From NCBI GenBank assembly GCA_949878425.1, contig CATLAL010000012.1, forward strand, positions 1 through 64,000: DNA of 64,000 bases, in the 5' to 3' direction. The notes beneath the pieces were generated by a model, which was not told the origin of the DNA, searched no databases, and saw only the letters and a program-made list of their open reading frames with translations. Source of the DNA: an uncultured Oscillospiraceae bacterium (GTDB lineage Bacteria > Bacillota > Clostridia > Oscillospirales > Oscillospiraceae). A program made the position numbers and the translations under genes. Of the stretch, positions 43,199 through 52,551 are shown in pieces; position 1 is the stretch's first letter, and each line of letters begins with the position of its first letter.

Positions 43199-43555
43199 TT
43201 AATATTTCTGCATGTCCTCCAGGTCCAGGATAAAGACCACAACGCCGCCCACATTCATCTGGACAGGCACCATGGGGATGGAGGGATGGGGGCCGCCGGC
43301 GGACATGGACAGATTGGAGTAGGTCGTCTGCTGCCGCCGGCCCGCGCACTGCTTGAGGATGTCCAGCACAGTCTGCATCCGGTGCTCCTCCACGCCGATC
43401 ATCAGCGTCATGCTCCGCTTCTTCAGAAAGCCGCCGGTGGAGCTCAGGAGCGTGGCAAAGAACCCGTTGCGGTTCAGGTCGTCCACAGTTTCGGCGTAAT
43501 CGTCCCCTTGGATCACCGCTAAAATTAGCTTCCTCTTTGATGTCTCACCGCCCAT
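43199..43555 (-). CDS. darA: Cyclic di-AMP-binding PII-like protein
   Basis: A 118-aa PII-like trimeric receptor (DarA/PstA, formerly DUF970). LILAVIQGDDYAETVDDLN starts the fold, the c-di-AMP loop is TLLSSTGGFLKKRSMTLMIGVEE (about residues 33-55), and the C-terminal strand ends GGVVVFILDLEDMQKY. Length is slightly above the family norm of about 109. The start at 43555 follows GGTGAGG. The effector targets of this receptor are unknown; it often lies near tmk and holB, which are not here. Confidence 0.9.
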   Translation of the reverse strand: MGGETSKRKLILAVIQGDDYAETVDDLNRNGFFATLLSSTGGFLKKRSMTLMIGVEEHRMQTVLDILKQCAGRRQQTTYSNLSMSAGGPHPSIPMVPVQMNVGGVVVFILDLEDMQKY

Positions 43556-43679
43556 GCGATTCACCTCACCTTTCATAAGATGGATCAACAGATCCCTGCT
43601 TCTATTATACCGCCTGGCGGCCAATTTGCAAGGAAAAACTGCCGGCGCTTCAAAATTTTTCCAGGACCGGGGGCGGGAC

Positions 43680-45023
43680 CTACAGTCCCTGGGCAATCAT
43701 GGCCTCGGAGATCTTCTTAAAGGCCGCGATGTCGTTGCCGGCGATGAGGTCATAGCCCAGGCCGTAGGCCTCCGCCGCCTGGGCGGAGGCGTCGTAAATG
43801 CTGCTCATGATGCCCCGCAGCTTCTCGTCCACCTCCTGGCGGGACCAGCTGTAGCGCAGGCTGTTCTGGACCATCTCCAGGGCGGACACCGCCACGCCGC
43901 CGCTGCCGGAGGCCTTGGCCCCGGCGGTGAGCACCTTGGGGCTCAGCCGCAGCAGCTTCAGCGCGTCCGCCGTGGCGGGCATGTTGGCCCCCTCCACATA
44001 GTAGCGCACCCCGTTGGCCAGAATCAGCACCGCGTCCTCCACGCTGATCTCGTTTTCCGTGGCGCAGGGGATGGCCGCGTCGCCGGGGACCTCCCAGGGC
44101 TTCTTACCGGGGAAGAACTCCACGCCGAACTTCTCCGCGTAGGCCTCCACCCGGTCCTCGCCGCTGTAGCGCATGGTGACCATAAAGTCGTACTTCTCCT
44201 GGGTGGCCACGCCGTCGGGGTCGTAGATGTAGCCGTCCGGGCCGGAGAGTGTCACCACCTTGGCCCCCAGCTCCGCTGCCTTCCGGCACACGCCCCAGCT
44301 CATGTTGCCGAAGCCGGAGACGATGAGCCGCTTGCCCTCCAGGCTCTCCCCCTGGTGCTCCAGCATCCGGGCCAGGAAGTAGACCGTGCCGAAGCCGGCC
44401 GCCTCCTGGCGAATCCGGCTGCCGCCGTAGGTGAGGCCCTTGCCGGTGAGGGCGCTGCTCTCCGCCCGGCCCGTCACCCGCTTGTAGGCCCCGTAGAGGA
44501 AGCCGATCTCCCGGGAGCCCACGCCGATATCCCCGGCGGGCACGTCGGTGTCGGAGCCGATGTAGCGGTAGAGGCTGAGCATAAAGCTCTGGCAAAAGCG
44601 CATAATCTCCCGGCGGCTCTTCCCCCTGGGGTCGAAGTCCGCGCCGCCGGCGGCGCCGCCGATGGGCAGGCCCGTGAGGGCGTTCTTATAGGTCTGCTCA
44701 AACCCCAAAAATTTCACCACCGAGGGCGTCACCGACGGGTGGAACCGCAGTCCCCCCTTGTAGGGGCCGATGGCGCTGGAGAACTGGACCCGGTAGCCGT
44801 GGTTGGTGTGGGTGTTCCCCTGGTCGTCCTGCCAGGGCACCAGGAAAGTGAACATCCGCTCCGGCTCCACCATCCGGGTGAGTATGTCCAGCTTCTCGTA
44901 GCGGGGATCGTCCACCGCCGGGGCGATCATGTCCAGCCAGGCCTGGACGGACTGGAGGTACTCCGGCTCGTTGGGGTACTGCCGCCGGAGCCTCTCCGAT
45001 ACGCGGGCAATATAGTCGTTCAT
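43680..45023 (-). CDS. Glutamate dehydrogenase paralogue lacking the catalytic lysine
   Basis: A 447-aa protein of the hexameric GDH family, close to Clostridium symbiosum GDH over its full length. Substrate residues are kept: lysine in [14 protein letters not shown], the aspartate in VPAGDIGVG, and the serine in SALEMVQNS. The catalytic lysine (K125 in C. symbiosum) is alanine: GLPIGGAAGGADFDP, codon GCC at 44651-44649. The conserved NAGGV near the C-terminus is SGSGGV. The NAD fold (VSGFGNMSWGVCRKAAELGAKV) looks intact. It starts at 45023 behind CAGGAG, 53 bp after the active paralogue. An inactive or regulatory subunit is likely. Confidence 0.92.
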   Translation of the reverse strand: MNDYIARVSERLRRQYPNEPEYLQSVQAWLDMIAPAVDDPRYEKLDILTRMVEPERMFTFLVPWQDDQGNTHTNHGYRVQFSSAIGPYKGGLRFHPSVTPSVVKFLGFEQTYKNALTGLPIGGAAGGADFDPRGKSRREIMRFCQSFMLSLYRYIGSDTDVPAGDIGVGSREIGFLYGAYKRVTGRAESSALTGKGLTYGGSRIRQEAAGFGTVYFLARMLEHQGESLEGKRLIVSGFGNMSWGVCRKAAELGAKVVTLSGPDGYIYDPDGVATQEKYDFMVTMRYSGEDRVEAYAEKFGVEFFPGKKPWEVPGDAAIPCATENEISVEDAVLILANGVRYYVEGANMPATADALKLLRLSPKVLTAGAKASGSGGVAVSALEMVQNSLRYSWSRQEVDEKLRGIMSSIYDASAQAAEAYGLGYDLIAGNDIAAFKKISEAMIAQGL

Positions 45024-45076
45024 AGGAATACTCCTGTTTCTAAAAGATTTGCTGTTGGGCAGCAGGAACGCGCTGC

Positions 45077-46426
<1,350 letters not shown>

Positions 46427-46500
46427 TCATTGCCTCCAAGTCTGAATTCCACCGGGCCGCTCCATGGTCCAAGCCGCTCGCTGGTGCTTTAACCAATTAA

Positions 46501-46529
46501 ATCGTAGCACCTAAAGGGGCCCGCGTCAA
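46501..46529 (-). promoter_or_regulatory. Sigma-A promoter of the gdh operon
   Basis: On the minus strand TTGACG, 17-bp spacer, TACGAT. It is about 75 bp upstream of the gdhA start. Between 46530 and 46726 I see only one short GC hairpin (CCGGGGGCC-TTT-GGCCCCCGG, 46689-46709) and no gene. Confidence 0.75.
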
Positions 46530-46726
46530 CGGTTTTTTGCCTCCCGGCAGAAATTTTGTTTGTTTCTACAAAACAATTGTCCGCGTCCGGAGACCTGTTG
46601 TCGCATCTCCCATACCCTGTCCGCGGCTGGAAAACCGTCTAGCGGTAGATTGTTTTAGGGGCTGTACTGGGCGGCAGGTTAAAATATGCCGGGGGCCTTT
46701 GGCCCCCGGACCCCCACGGTATGCAG

Positions 46727-46905
46727 GTAGCGCCTATCTACATGCTAGCTCCGGGGCTCACGCCGCCCCGGAGCTAGGGTCTGTTCACATAAGAGAAATG
46801 AGGGGATTTTCGAGGAAATTTTGGCCCTGCATACGGCAAAATTGGCCGAAAAGGCCCACGTTTCGCCTTATGTGAACAGGCCCTAGCGTGCAGATAGGCA
46901 CTTGC
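46727..46905. repeat. Inverted repeat interrupted by a MITE
   Basis: Left arm GCGCCTATCTACATGCTAGC-TCCGGGGC and right arm GCCCCGGAGCTAG-CGTGCAGATAGGCAC mirror each other. The right arm is split by the element at 46778-46882. A half copy is at 11577-11620. Confidence 0.7.
46778..46882. mobile_element. 105-bp MITE with 4-bp CTAG target duplication
   Basis: Terminal inverted repeats GGTCTGTTCACATAAG and CTTATGTGAACAGGCC (15 of 16 match) are flanked by CTAG at 46774-46777 and 46883-46886. The intact left arm of the surrounding inverted repeat has a single CTAG at the equivalent place, which shows the empty site. There is no ORF, so it would depend on a transposase in trans. The target type resembles that of some IS5-related elements. 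Confidence 0.8.
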
Positions 46906-46917
46906 GGCAAAAGCGCC

Positions 46918-47298
46918 TCACAAAATATTCTTCACACTGACGCTCTGGGTCTCCGCCAGCAGCCGCAGCTGGCTCATCAGCTGGGCCAGGAGCATGTGGA
47001 AGTCCGCGTCGTCCTGCTCCGCGCAGGCGGCTCTGGCCCCGGCGAAGAGGCTCTCCGCCTCGTCCAGCTCCTGGTGGTCCATGATGGTGTGGAAGAAGGT
47101 CTGGCTGGACTCCCAGTCCTCATAGGTCCCATCCAGCCGCCTGCGGGCCTCCGGCCAGTTCTCCTCTCCTGCGGCCGCGTCGGTCTCCTCCAGCAGGGCG
47201 GTCCAGTGGCTGGTGCGCAGCTCCACATACCGCCCCGTCCACAGGGAGAAGCCCAAAATTACCGCCAGCAGCGCGGCGGGAATGTAAAACGCCTTCAT
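46918..47298 (-). CDS. DUF4363 family membrane-anchored protein
   Basis: A 126-aa protein with one N-terminal membrane segment (AFYIPAALLAVILGFSLW) and a helical extracytoplasmic domain rich in Glu and aromatic residues (EENWPEARRRLDGTYEDW). It fits DUF4363, a family commonly paired with DUF421 proteins in sporeformers. The start at 47298 overlaps the stop of the DUF421 gene (ATGA), so they are coupled. Function unknown. No gene lies between it and the MITE upstream on the map. Confidence 0.75.
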   Translation of the reverse strand: MKAFYIPAALLAVILGFSLWTGRYVELRTSHWTALLEETDAAAGEENWPEARRRLDGTYEDWESSQTFFHTIMDHQELDEAESLFAGARAACAEQDDADFHMLLAQLMSQLRLLAETQSVSVKNIL

Positions 47299-47978
47299 TG
47301 CGCCTCCTCCTTTGCCACACAGACCACCGTCCCCGCCTCGTCCACGGTCATAAAGAACACCTGCCGGGGGGAGGTGAGGCGGCGGGTTTTCAGCTGGCCC
47401 TCCAGCCAGGCCTGGTCCCGGCCGCTGGCGGCCAGGTTCTCGCTCATGATATGGCCGTCGTTGATGAGCAGCACGGGCAGCGTCACGTCGTCCTCCACCT
47501 GCTGGTTCATCACCTGGGGCGTAACGGGGCTGGCCTTGGTGTAGGGCAGCACGGACACCTGGCCGCTGGTCTCCAGGATGGCGTACTTGACGGCGCTGAG
47601 GTCGCTGTAGCCCTGGCTGCGCAGCTGCTCGAGCAGCTCGTCCACCGTAAAGCGGTTGCGGGCCATATTCTGCTGCAAAATTTTCCCCTCCCGGATAATC
47701 ACCGTGGGATAGCCGCAGACAAGGCCCCGGAAGCGCACAGATTTCAGGCTGAAAAAGCTCAGCAGCATGGACAGGCACAGCAGCGTCACAATGGGAAAGA
47801 TGCCGTTGACCAGAGGAATGCCGAAATCCTGCATGGGCACCGCCGCCAGGTCCGAGATAATGAGGGTTAAAACCAACTCGCTGGGCTCCAGCTCGCCGAT
47901 CTGGCGCTTTCCCATAAGCCGAAGGCCCACCATCAGAATAAAATAGAGTATCACCGTGCGGAAAAACGCGGTGGTCAT
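47295..47978 (-). CDS. DUF421 (YetF-like) membrane protein
   Basis: A 227-aa protein with three membrane helices in the first 80 residues (ILYFILMVGLRLMGKRQIGE, ELVLTLIISDLAAVPM, IFPIVTLLCLSMLLSFFSL) and two cytosolic DUF421 beta modules (GYPTVIIREGKILQQNM, ...). The motif GKRQIGELEPSELV is diagnostic. Relatives in Bacillus include YetF, YrbG and YdfR; some affect spore germination or cell envelope. It heads the two-gene unit with DUF4363 and is divergent from glmS. Confidence 0.88.
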   Translation of the reverse strand: MTTAFFRTVILYFILMVGLRLMGKRQIGELEPSELVLTLIISDLAAVPMQDFGIPLVNGIFPIVTLLCLSMLLSFFSLKSVRFRGLVCGYPTVIIREGKILQQNMARNRFTVDELLEQLRSQGYSDLSAVKYAILETSGQVSVLPYTKASPVTPQVMNQQVEDDVTLPVLLINDGHIMSENLAASGRDQAWLEGQLKTRRLTSPRQVFFMTVDEAGTVVCVAKEEAQ

Positions 47979-48087
47979 ACTGTCACATCCTTTCTCTGCC
48001 AGTATCTGCGGGAAAGGAAAAAAATATTCCGCCCTTTTGCGGGCGGGCCGCTCCCCGCGGGAGCGGCGGGAAAGGAGCGATCAGGCT

Positions 48088-49932
48088 ATGTGCGGAATCA
48101 TCGGCTACGCGGGGTCCGAGCAGGCGGCCCCCATCCTCCTGGAGGGCCTGGGCAAGCTGGAGTACAGGGGGTACGACTCCGCCGGCGTGGCGGTCTGCTC
48201 CCGGCGGGAGAGGCGCCTTCGCGTCCACAAGGCCAAGGGCTGGCTCCACGTCCTCAGCGATATGCTGGACGGCGGCGCGGCGGTGGAGGGCTGCGTGGGG
48301 GTGGGCCACACCCGCTGGGCGACCCACGGCGCGCCCTCGGACATAAACTCCCACCCCCACCTCAGCCGCAGCGGCAAAATCGCCGTGGTCCACAATGGGA
48401 TCATTGAGAACTACGGGGAGCTGAAGGCCTTTTTGACGGACCGGGGCGTGCCCTTTGCCTCGGAGACGGACACGGAGGTGGTTGCCCAGCTGGTGGAGTA
48501 CTTCTATGAGGACGGCCGGGTGGACCTGCTGGAGGCCGTGAGCCGCTGCCTGCGCCGGATCGAGGGGGCCTACGCCCTGGGCATCCTCTGCGCCGACCGG
48601 CCGGAGGAGCTCATCGCCGCGCGCAAGGACAGCCCCCTGATCCTGGGGTACGGCGACGGGTGCAGCTTCCTGGCCAGCGACGTCACCGCCCTCTTGCGCC
48701 ACACCCGCCGGGTGGCCTACATGGACGACGGGGACGTGGCCGTGCTGACAAAGGAGGGCATCCGCTGCTACGACTACCTGATGCAGCCGGTGGTCAGGGA
48801 GACCGTCTACGTGGACTGGGCGGTGGACGCGGCGGAGAAGGGCGGCTATGAGCACTTCATGTTCAAGGAGATCATGGAGCAGCCGGAGGCCCTGCGCCGG
48901 GCCGTTTTCCCCCGGCTCAAGGACGGGCGGGTCCGCCTGGAGGACCTCTCCCTCAGCGGCAGCTACCTGCGCGGCCTGCGCAAGCTCTACATCGTGGCCT
49001 GCGGGTCCTCCTACCACGTGGGCATGGTGGGAAAGTACAACCTGGAGCGCATGCTGCGCCTGCCCGTGGAGGTGGCTCTGGCCTCGGAGTTCCGGTACAT
49101 GGACCCCATCGTGGACGAAAACACCCTGGTCGTCGTCATCAGCCAGTCCGGAGAGACCCTGGACACCATGGCCGCCCTCCGGGAGGCCCGGCGTCTGGGG
49201 GCCAAGATCCTCTCCATTGTCAACGTCATGGGCTCCTCTATCGCCCGGGAGAGCGACCAGGTGCTCTACACCTGGGCCGGGCCCGAGATCGCCGTGGCCA
49301 CCACCAAGGCCTACTCCACCCAGCTGGCGGTGTTGGACCTGCTGGGGCTGCATCTGGCGGAGGCGCTGGGGACCATGGAGGAGGCGGAGCGAGACGCGAT
49401 GGCGGCGGAGCTGCTGGCGCTGCCGGAGAAGCTGGAGCGGGTCCTGGCGGAGCGGGACGCCATTCAGTACTGCGCCAGCGAATACTTCAACCGCGGCAGC
49501 GTCTTTTATATCGGCCGCAACGTGGACTACGCCCTGGCGCTGGAGGGGTCTCTGAAGCTGAAGGAGATCTCCTACATCCACTCCGAGGCCTACGCCTCCG
49601 GGGAGCTCAAGCACGGCGCCATCAGCCTCATTGAGGAGGGAAGCCTGGTGGTGGCCCTGGCCACCTGCGGCAGGCTCTTCGACAAGGCCATGAGCAACAT
49701 CGCGGAGGTCAGGAGCCGGGGCGGCAGGGTGCTGGCCCTCGCCACGGAGGACCGGCGGGAGGAGATGGCAAAAACCGCCGACAACGTCGTCGCCATCCCC
49801 AATACCCACCCGCTGCTGCTGCCCTCCCTGGGGGTGGCGCCCTTGCAGCTGTTCGCCTACTATGTGGCCCTGATGCGGGGCTGCGACATCGACAAGCCCC
49901 GGAATCTGGCGAAATCCGTCACCGTGGAGTGA
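48088..49932 (+). CDS. glmS: Glutamine--fructose-6-phosphate aminotransferase
   Basis: A 614-aa enzyme for glucosamine 6-phosphate. The N-terminal glutaminase uses Cys1 after Met removal (MCGIIGYAG), with GHTRWATHGAPSDINSHPH and NGIIENY. Two SIS isomerase domains follow; CGSSYHVGMVG and SQSGETLDTMAALR bind the sugar phosphate, and the C-terminus ends DKPRNLAKSVTVE as in all GlmS. The start at 48088 follows AAAGGAG. The 109-bp upstream region has no glmS ribozyme. The TGA stop is the first part of a dispersed hairpin repeat. Confidence 0.96.
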   Translation: MCGIIGYAGSEQAAPILLEGLGKLEYRGYDSAGVAVCSRRERRLRVHKAKGWLHVLSDMLDGGAAVEGCVGVGHTRWATHGAPSDINSHPHLSRSGKIAVVHNGIIENYGELKAFLTDRGVPFASETDTEVVAQLVEYFYEDGRVDLLEAVSRCLRRIEGAYALGILCADRPEELIAARKDSPLILGYGDGCSFLASDVTALLRHTRRVAYMDDGDVAVLTKEGIRCYDYLMQPVVRETVYVDWAVDAAEKGGYEHFMFKEIMEQPEALRRAVFPRLKDGRVRLEDLSLSGSYLRGLRKLYIVACGSSYHVGMVGKYNLERMLRLPVEVALASEFRYMDPIVDENTLVVVISQSGETLDTMAALREARRLGAKILSIVNVMGSSIARESDQVLYTWAGPEIAVATTKAYSTQLAVLDLLGLHLAEALGTMEEAERDAMAAELLALPEKLERVLAERDAIQYCASEYFNRGSVFYIGRNVDYALALEGSLKLKEISYIHSEAYASGELKHGAISLIEEGSLVVALATCGRLFDKAMSNIAEVRSRGGRVLALATEDRREEMAKTADNVVAIPNTHPLLLPSLGVAPLQLFAYYVALMRGCDIDKPRNLAKSVTVE

Positions 49933-50042
49933 TACTCTCTCTTGAAAGAAAACGTATCAAAAACTTTAATTCCAGCCTAAAGTCGTTGCTGCTCCAGGAT
50001 TTCCGCCCGATGCCGTTTATGCGCTTCTAACTGGAGAATAGA
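49933..50042. repeat. Dispersed intergenic repeat after glmS
   Basis: TCTCTCTTGAAAGAAAACG hairpin, ATCAAAAACTTTAATTCC, then GTTGCTGCTCCAGGATTTC / GCCCGATGCCGTTTATGCGC / TTCTAACTGGAGAATAG. It is about 90 percent identical to the module at 13.3 kb over 75 bp. Confidence 0.75.
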
Positions 50043-50059
50043 CCCGTCTGTAGCGGTCC

Positions 50060-51199
50060 TTACCGCCGCCCCAGGGCCCTGGCCAGGCGCATCACCCGCT
50101 CCGCCGCATCCGCCAGCAGCGCCGGGCCCTCTGCCATGGCCTCCTCCAGGGAGATGGGTCCCGGCGCGATGCTGCACAGGGCGTCAATGCCGCAGGCGTA
50201 GACCGCCTCCGCCCCGGGGCCGACGCCCCCGGCCACGGCGATAACGGGGATATCCCCCAGGGCCTTGACCCGGCGGGCCACGCCCACCGGCGCTTTCCCG
50301 TAGGCGGACTGCCCGTCGATCCGGCCCTCGCCGGTGAGGACCAGGTCCGCGTCCGCCGCCCGGCGGTCAAAGTCCGCCGCGTCCAGCAGGGCGTCGATGC
50401 CGGAGCGCAGCTCCGCCCGGCAGAAGAGCAGCAGGCCGGCCCCCAGTCCACCCGCCGCCCCTGCGCCGGGGGTGTCCCCCACGTCCCGGCCCGTGGCCGC
50501 GGCGGCCAGGGCGGCAAAGCGGGCCAGATTGGCGTCCAGGGTCCGGACCATGGCGGGAGTGGCCCCCTTCTGGGGCCCGTACACCGCCGAGGCCCCCTCC
50601 GGCCCGCAGAGGGGGTTGGTGACGTCGCTGGCGATGAGGATAGGCGTCTCCCGGGCCCGGCGGTCCATCTGGGAGCAGTCCACCCGCTCCAGCCGCCCCA
50701 GAGAGCCGCCGCCGGGAGGAAGGGGCCTCCCCGCCCCGTCCAGCAGCTTCACCCCCAGAGCCTGGGCCATGCCCGCGCCGCCGTCGTTGGTGGCGCTGCC
50801 GCCGATGCCCAGGATGACCCGGGCGCAGCCGGCGTCCAGGGCGGCGGCGATCAGCTGGCCGGTTCCGTAGGAGGTGGCCAGCAGGGGGTTGCGCCGCTCC
50901 GGCGGCACCAGGGTGAGGCCCGAGGCGGCGCACATCTCCAACACCGCCGTGCCGTCCTCCAGCATGGCGTAGGCCGCCTTCACCGGCTCCCCCATGGGGC
51001 CCGACACCTCCGCCCACAGCCGCCGGCCCGGCACGGCGCTCAAAAAGGCGTCCACCGTCCCCTCCCCGCCGTCGGCGATGGGGATGGTCTCTATCCGCGC
51101 CTGGGGATACACCCGGGCCGCCCCCTCCGCCAGGGCCCGGGCCGCCTCCGCCGCGCTGGCGCTGCCCTTATAGGAATCGCAGGCAATGACAAGCTTCAT
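50060..51199 (-). CDS. garK: Glycerate 2-kinase (GarK/GlxK type)
   Basis: A 379-aa class I glycerate kinase. KLVIACDSYKGSASAAEAA is the N-terminal motif, IADGGEGTVDAFLSA and ILGIGGSATNDGGAGMAQALG (about 118-138) the active-site loops, and VLTGEGRIDGQSAYGKAPVGVA (about 283-304) the C-terminal signature. It phosphorylates D-glycerate to 2-phosphoglycerate. ATG 51199 is preceded by GGAAGGGAG. It is divergent from rubredoxin, each with its own promoter. Confidence 0.94.
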   Translation of the reverse strand: MKLVIACDSYKGSASAAEAARALAEGAARVYPQARIETIPIADGGEGTVDAFLSAVPGRRLWAEVSGPMGEPVKAAYAMLEDGTAVLEMCAASGLTLVPPERRNPLLATSYGTGQLIAAALDAGCARVILGIGGSATNDGGAGMAQALGVKLLDGAGRPLPPGGGSLGRLERVDCSQMDRRARETPILIASDVTNPLCGPEGASAVYGPQKGATPAMVRTLDANLARFAALAAAATGRDVGDTPGAGAAGGLGAGLLLFCRAELRSGIDALLDAADFDRRAADADLVLTGEGRIDGQSAYGKAPVGVARRVKALGDIPVIAVAGGVGPGAEAVYACGIDALCSIAPGPISLEEAMAEGPALLADAAERVMRLARALGRR

Positions 51200-51265
51200 A
51201 AGAGCTCCCTTCCGGCGCTGTCCGCGCCGGTATAATTTCCCCAGTTTCAGGGGTCCGCACTTTGC

Positions 51266-51294
51266 ATCATAAGGCCCTGTGCTCCAAAAGTCAA
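51266..51294 (-). promoter_or_regulatory. Sigma-A promoter of the glycerate kinase gene
   Basis: On the minus strand TTGACT, 17-bp spacer, TATGAT, 67 bp before the start codon. Confidence 0.75.
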
Positions 51295-51333
51295 CCGCCG
51301 TTTCTGTAATACGCTTTTAATTCAAAATAGCAA

Positions 51334-51362
51334 TTGAAAAACCGCCAGAAATAGGGTATACT
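51334..51362 (+). promoter_or_regulatory. Sigma-A promoter of the rubredoxin gene
   Basis: TTGAAA, 17-bp spacer, TATACT (51357-51362), 32 bp before the start codon. Confidence 0.78.
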
Positions 51363-51394
51363 AGAGAAACTACCAGTAAAGGAGGACAGCTGCA

Positions 51395-51553
51395 ATGAAG
51401 TATATCTGCGATGTCTGCGGCTATGAGTACGACGAGGCGCTGGGCGATCCGGACCACGGCATTGCCCCGGGAACCAAGTGGGAGGACCTGCCCGACAGCT
51501 TTGAGTGCCCTCTCTGCGGCGTGGGGAAGGACCAGTTCTCTCCCGCGGGCTGA
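51395..51553 (+). CDS. Rubredoxin
   Basis: A 52-aa iron protein. The four iron-binding cysteines are in CDVCGYEY (residues 5 and 8) and CPLCG (about 38 and 41), with the conserved [20 protein letters not shown] between them. It is a cytosolic one-electron carrier used in clostridia for oxygen and peroxide defence. It stands alone with its own promoter, AAAGGAGG ribosome site and terminator. It is shorter than the usual gene-calling cutoff of 60 residues. Confidence 0.95.
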   Translation: MKYICDVCGYEYDEALGDPDHGIAPGTKWEDLPDSFECPLCGVGKDQFSPAG

Positions 51554-51570
51554 CGAACTCTGCCGTCCGC

Positions 51571-51618
51571 ACAACAGCCCCGGAGCGGCGCGATGCGCCG
51601 CTCCGGGGCTGTTTGTGT
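51571..51618 (+). terminator. Rubredoxin terminator
   Basis: AACAGCCCCGGAGCGGCG pairs with CGCCGCTCCGGGGCTGTT around loop CGATG and is followed by TGTGTT. Confidence 0.85.
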
Positions 51619-51639
51619 TCTATCCTTAACTTGATCAAG

Positions 51640-51905
51640 CCAATTAATCTGAAAACAGGCAAAAGTTGGGTTCCGCCCAAACCCGGCAGGGGCTTTGCCC
51701 CTGCACCCCACCGCCCTTTGAAAAGGGCGGCCCGAAGCTCTATTTCTTTTCAACCTTAGTCACTATACGAGCCTTCGATTAAAAGCATACTTCCGTACAG
51801 TTAATTGAGTTGAAAATGCGCATAAGCAAGGCGCATGCCTTGCGTTATGCCGCGTCATTGGGCTTCGCCCTACGGGCGCCGTAAGCGACGCTTTCAAGAA
51901 AAAGC
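51640..51905. repeat. Composite dispersed repeat between rubredoxin and pgmB
   Basis: Modules in order: TTGGG/CCCAA and GCAGGGGC-TTT-GCCCCTGC hairpins (about 51663-51705), CCGCCCTTT-GAA-AAGGGCGG (51710-51730), ACTATACGAGCCTTCGATTA / AAAGCATACTTCCGTAC, a GCAAGGCGCATGCCTTGC hairpin (51826-51843), and GGGCGCCGTAAGCGACGCTT / TCAAGAAAAAG. Related to the 41.5- and 54.3-kb copies. No gene. Confidence 0.7.
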
Positions 51906-51912
51906 ATGTTTG

Positions 51913-52551
51913 CTACACCCGCTCCAGCAGCTCCGAGAAGGCGCTCAGGTTCCAGTCCCCCGTCCCGGCGGCGCAGGCGTCGCCCACGCAGGCCACGGCG
52001 AAGCCGCCGGCCCTTCCGGCCTGGGCGCCGGAGACGGCGTCCTCCACCACCACGCAGGCCTCCGGCGCGAGGCCCAGGAACTCCGCCGCCTTCAGAAACA
52101 CCTCCGGGTCCGGCTTGGAGCGGGTGATGCAGTTGCCGTCGCTGACGGCGTCGAAGAAGTTCCCCAGGCCCAGCCGCTCCAGGATGAAGGGGGCGTTCTT
52201 GCTGGAGGAGCCGATGGCCAGCTTCAGCCCCTTGGCCCGCAGAGCCTCCAGGGTCTCCCGGACCTCCGCCGAGAGGTCCGCCGGGCTCATCCGCGCCAGG
52301 CTCTCCCGGTAGATGTCGTTCTTTTTGGCGGCCAGGGCCTCCTTGTCCGCCTGGGACAGGGCGGGGCCCTCATATTTTTCCAGAATAATCTCCAGGCTGT
52401 CCATGCGGGAGACGCCCCGCAGGCGGTTATTGACCTGGCGGTCAAACGGAATGCCCATATCGTCCGCCATCCGCTTCCACGCCTCATAGTGGTACTCGTC
52501 CGTAAAACAGATCACCCCGTCCAGGTCAAAGATAATTCCCTGACACTTCAT
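51913..52551 (-). CDS. pgmB: Beta-phosphoglucomutase
   Basis: A 212-aa HAD-superfamily mutase. The nucleophile loop is IIFDLDGVICFTDEYHYEAW (D9/D11-type DxD), the cap-domain GVSRMDSLEIIL follows, and motifs II and III are AIGSSSKNAP and KPDPEVFLKAAE, with motif IV VVVEDAVSGAQAG. It converts beta-glucose 1-phosphate to glucose 6-phosphate. The partner GH65 phosphorylase that makes beta-glucose 1-phosphate is in the same cluster. It overlaps the GH13 gene by four bases. Confidence 0.94.
   Translation of the reverse strand: MKCQGIIFDLDGVICFTDEYHYEAWKRMADDMGIPFDRQVNNRLRGVSRMDSLEIILEKYEGPALSQADKEALAAKKNDIYRESLARMSPADLSAEVRETLEALRAKGLKLAIGSSSKNAPFILERLGLGNFFDAVSDGNCITRSKPDPEVFLKAAEFLGLAPEACVVVEDAVSGAQAGRAGGFAVACVGDACAAGTGDWNLSAFSELLERV

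Noticed and set aside
47979-48087. glmS ribozyme upstream of glmS
   Set aside because: The gap is only 109 bp and has no ribozyme core; only a GC hairpin and a ribosome site are seen.
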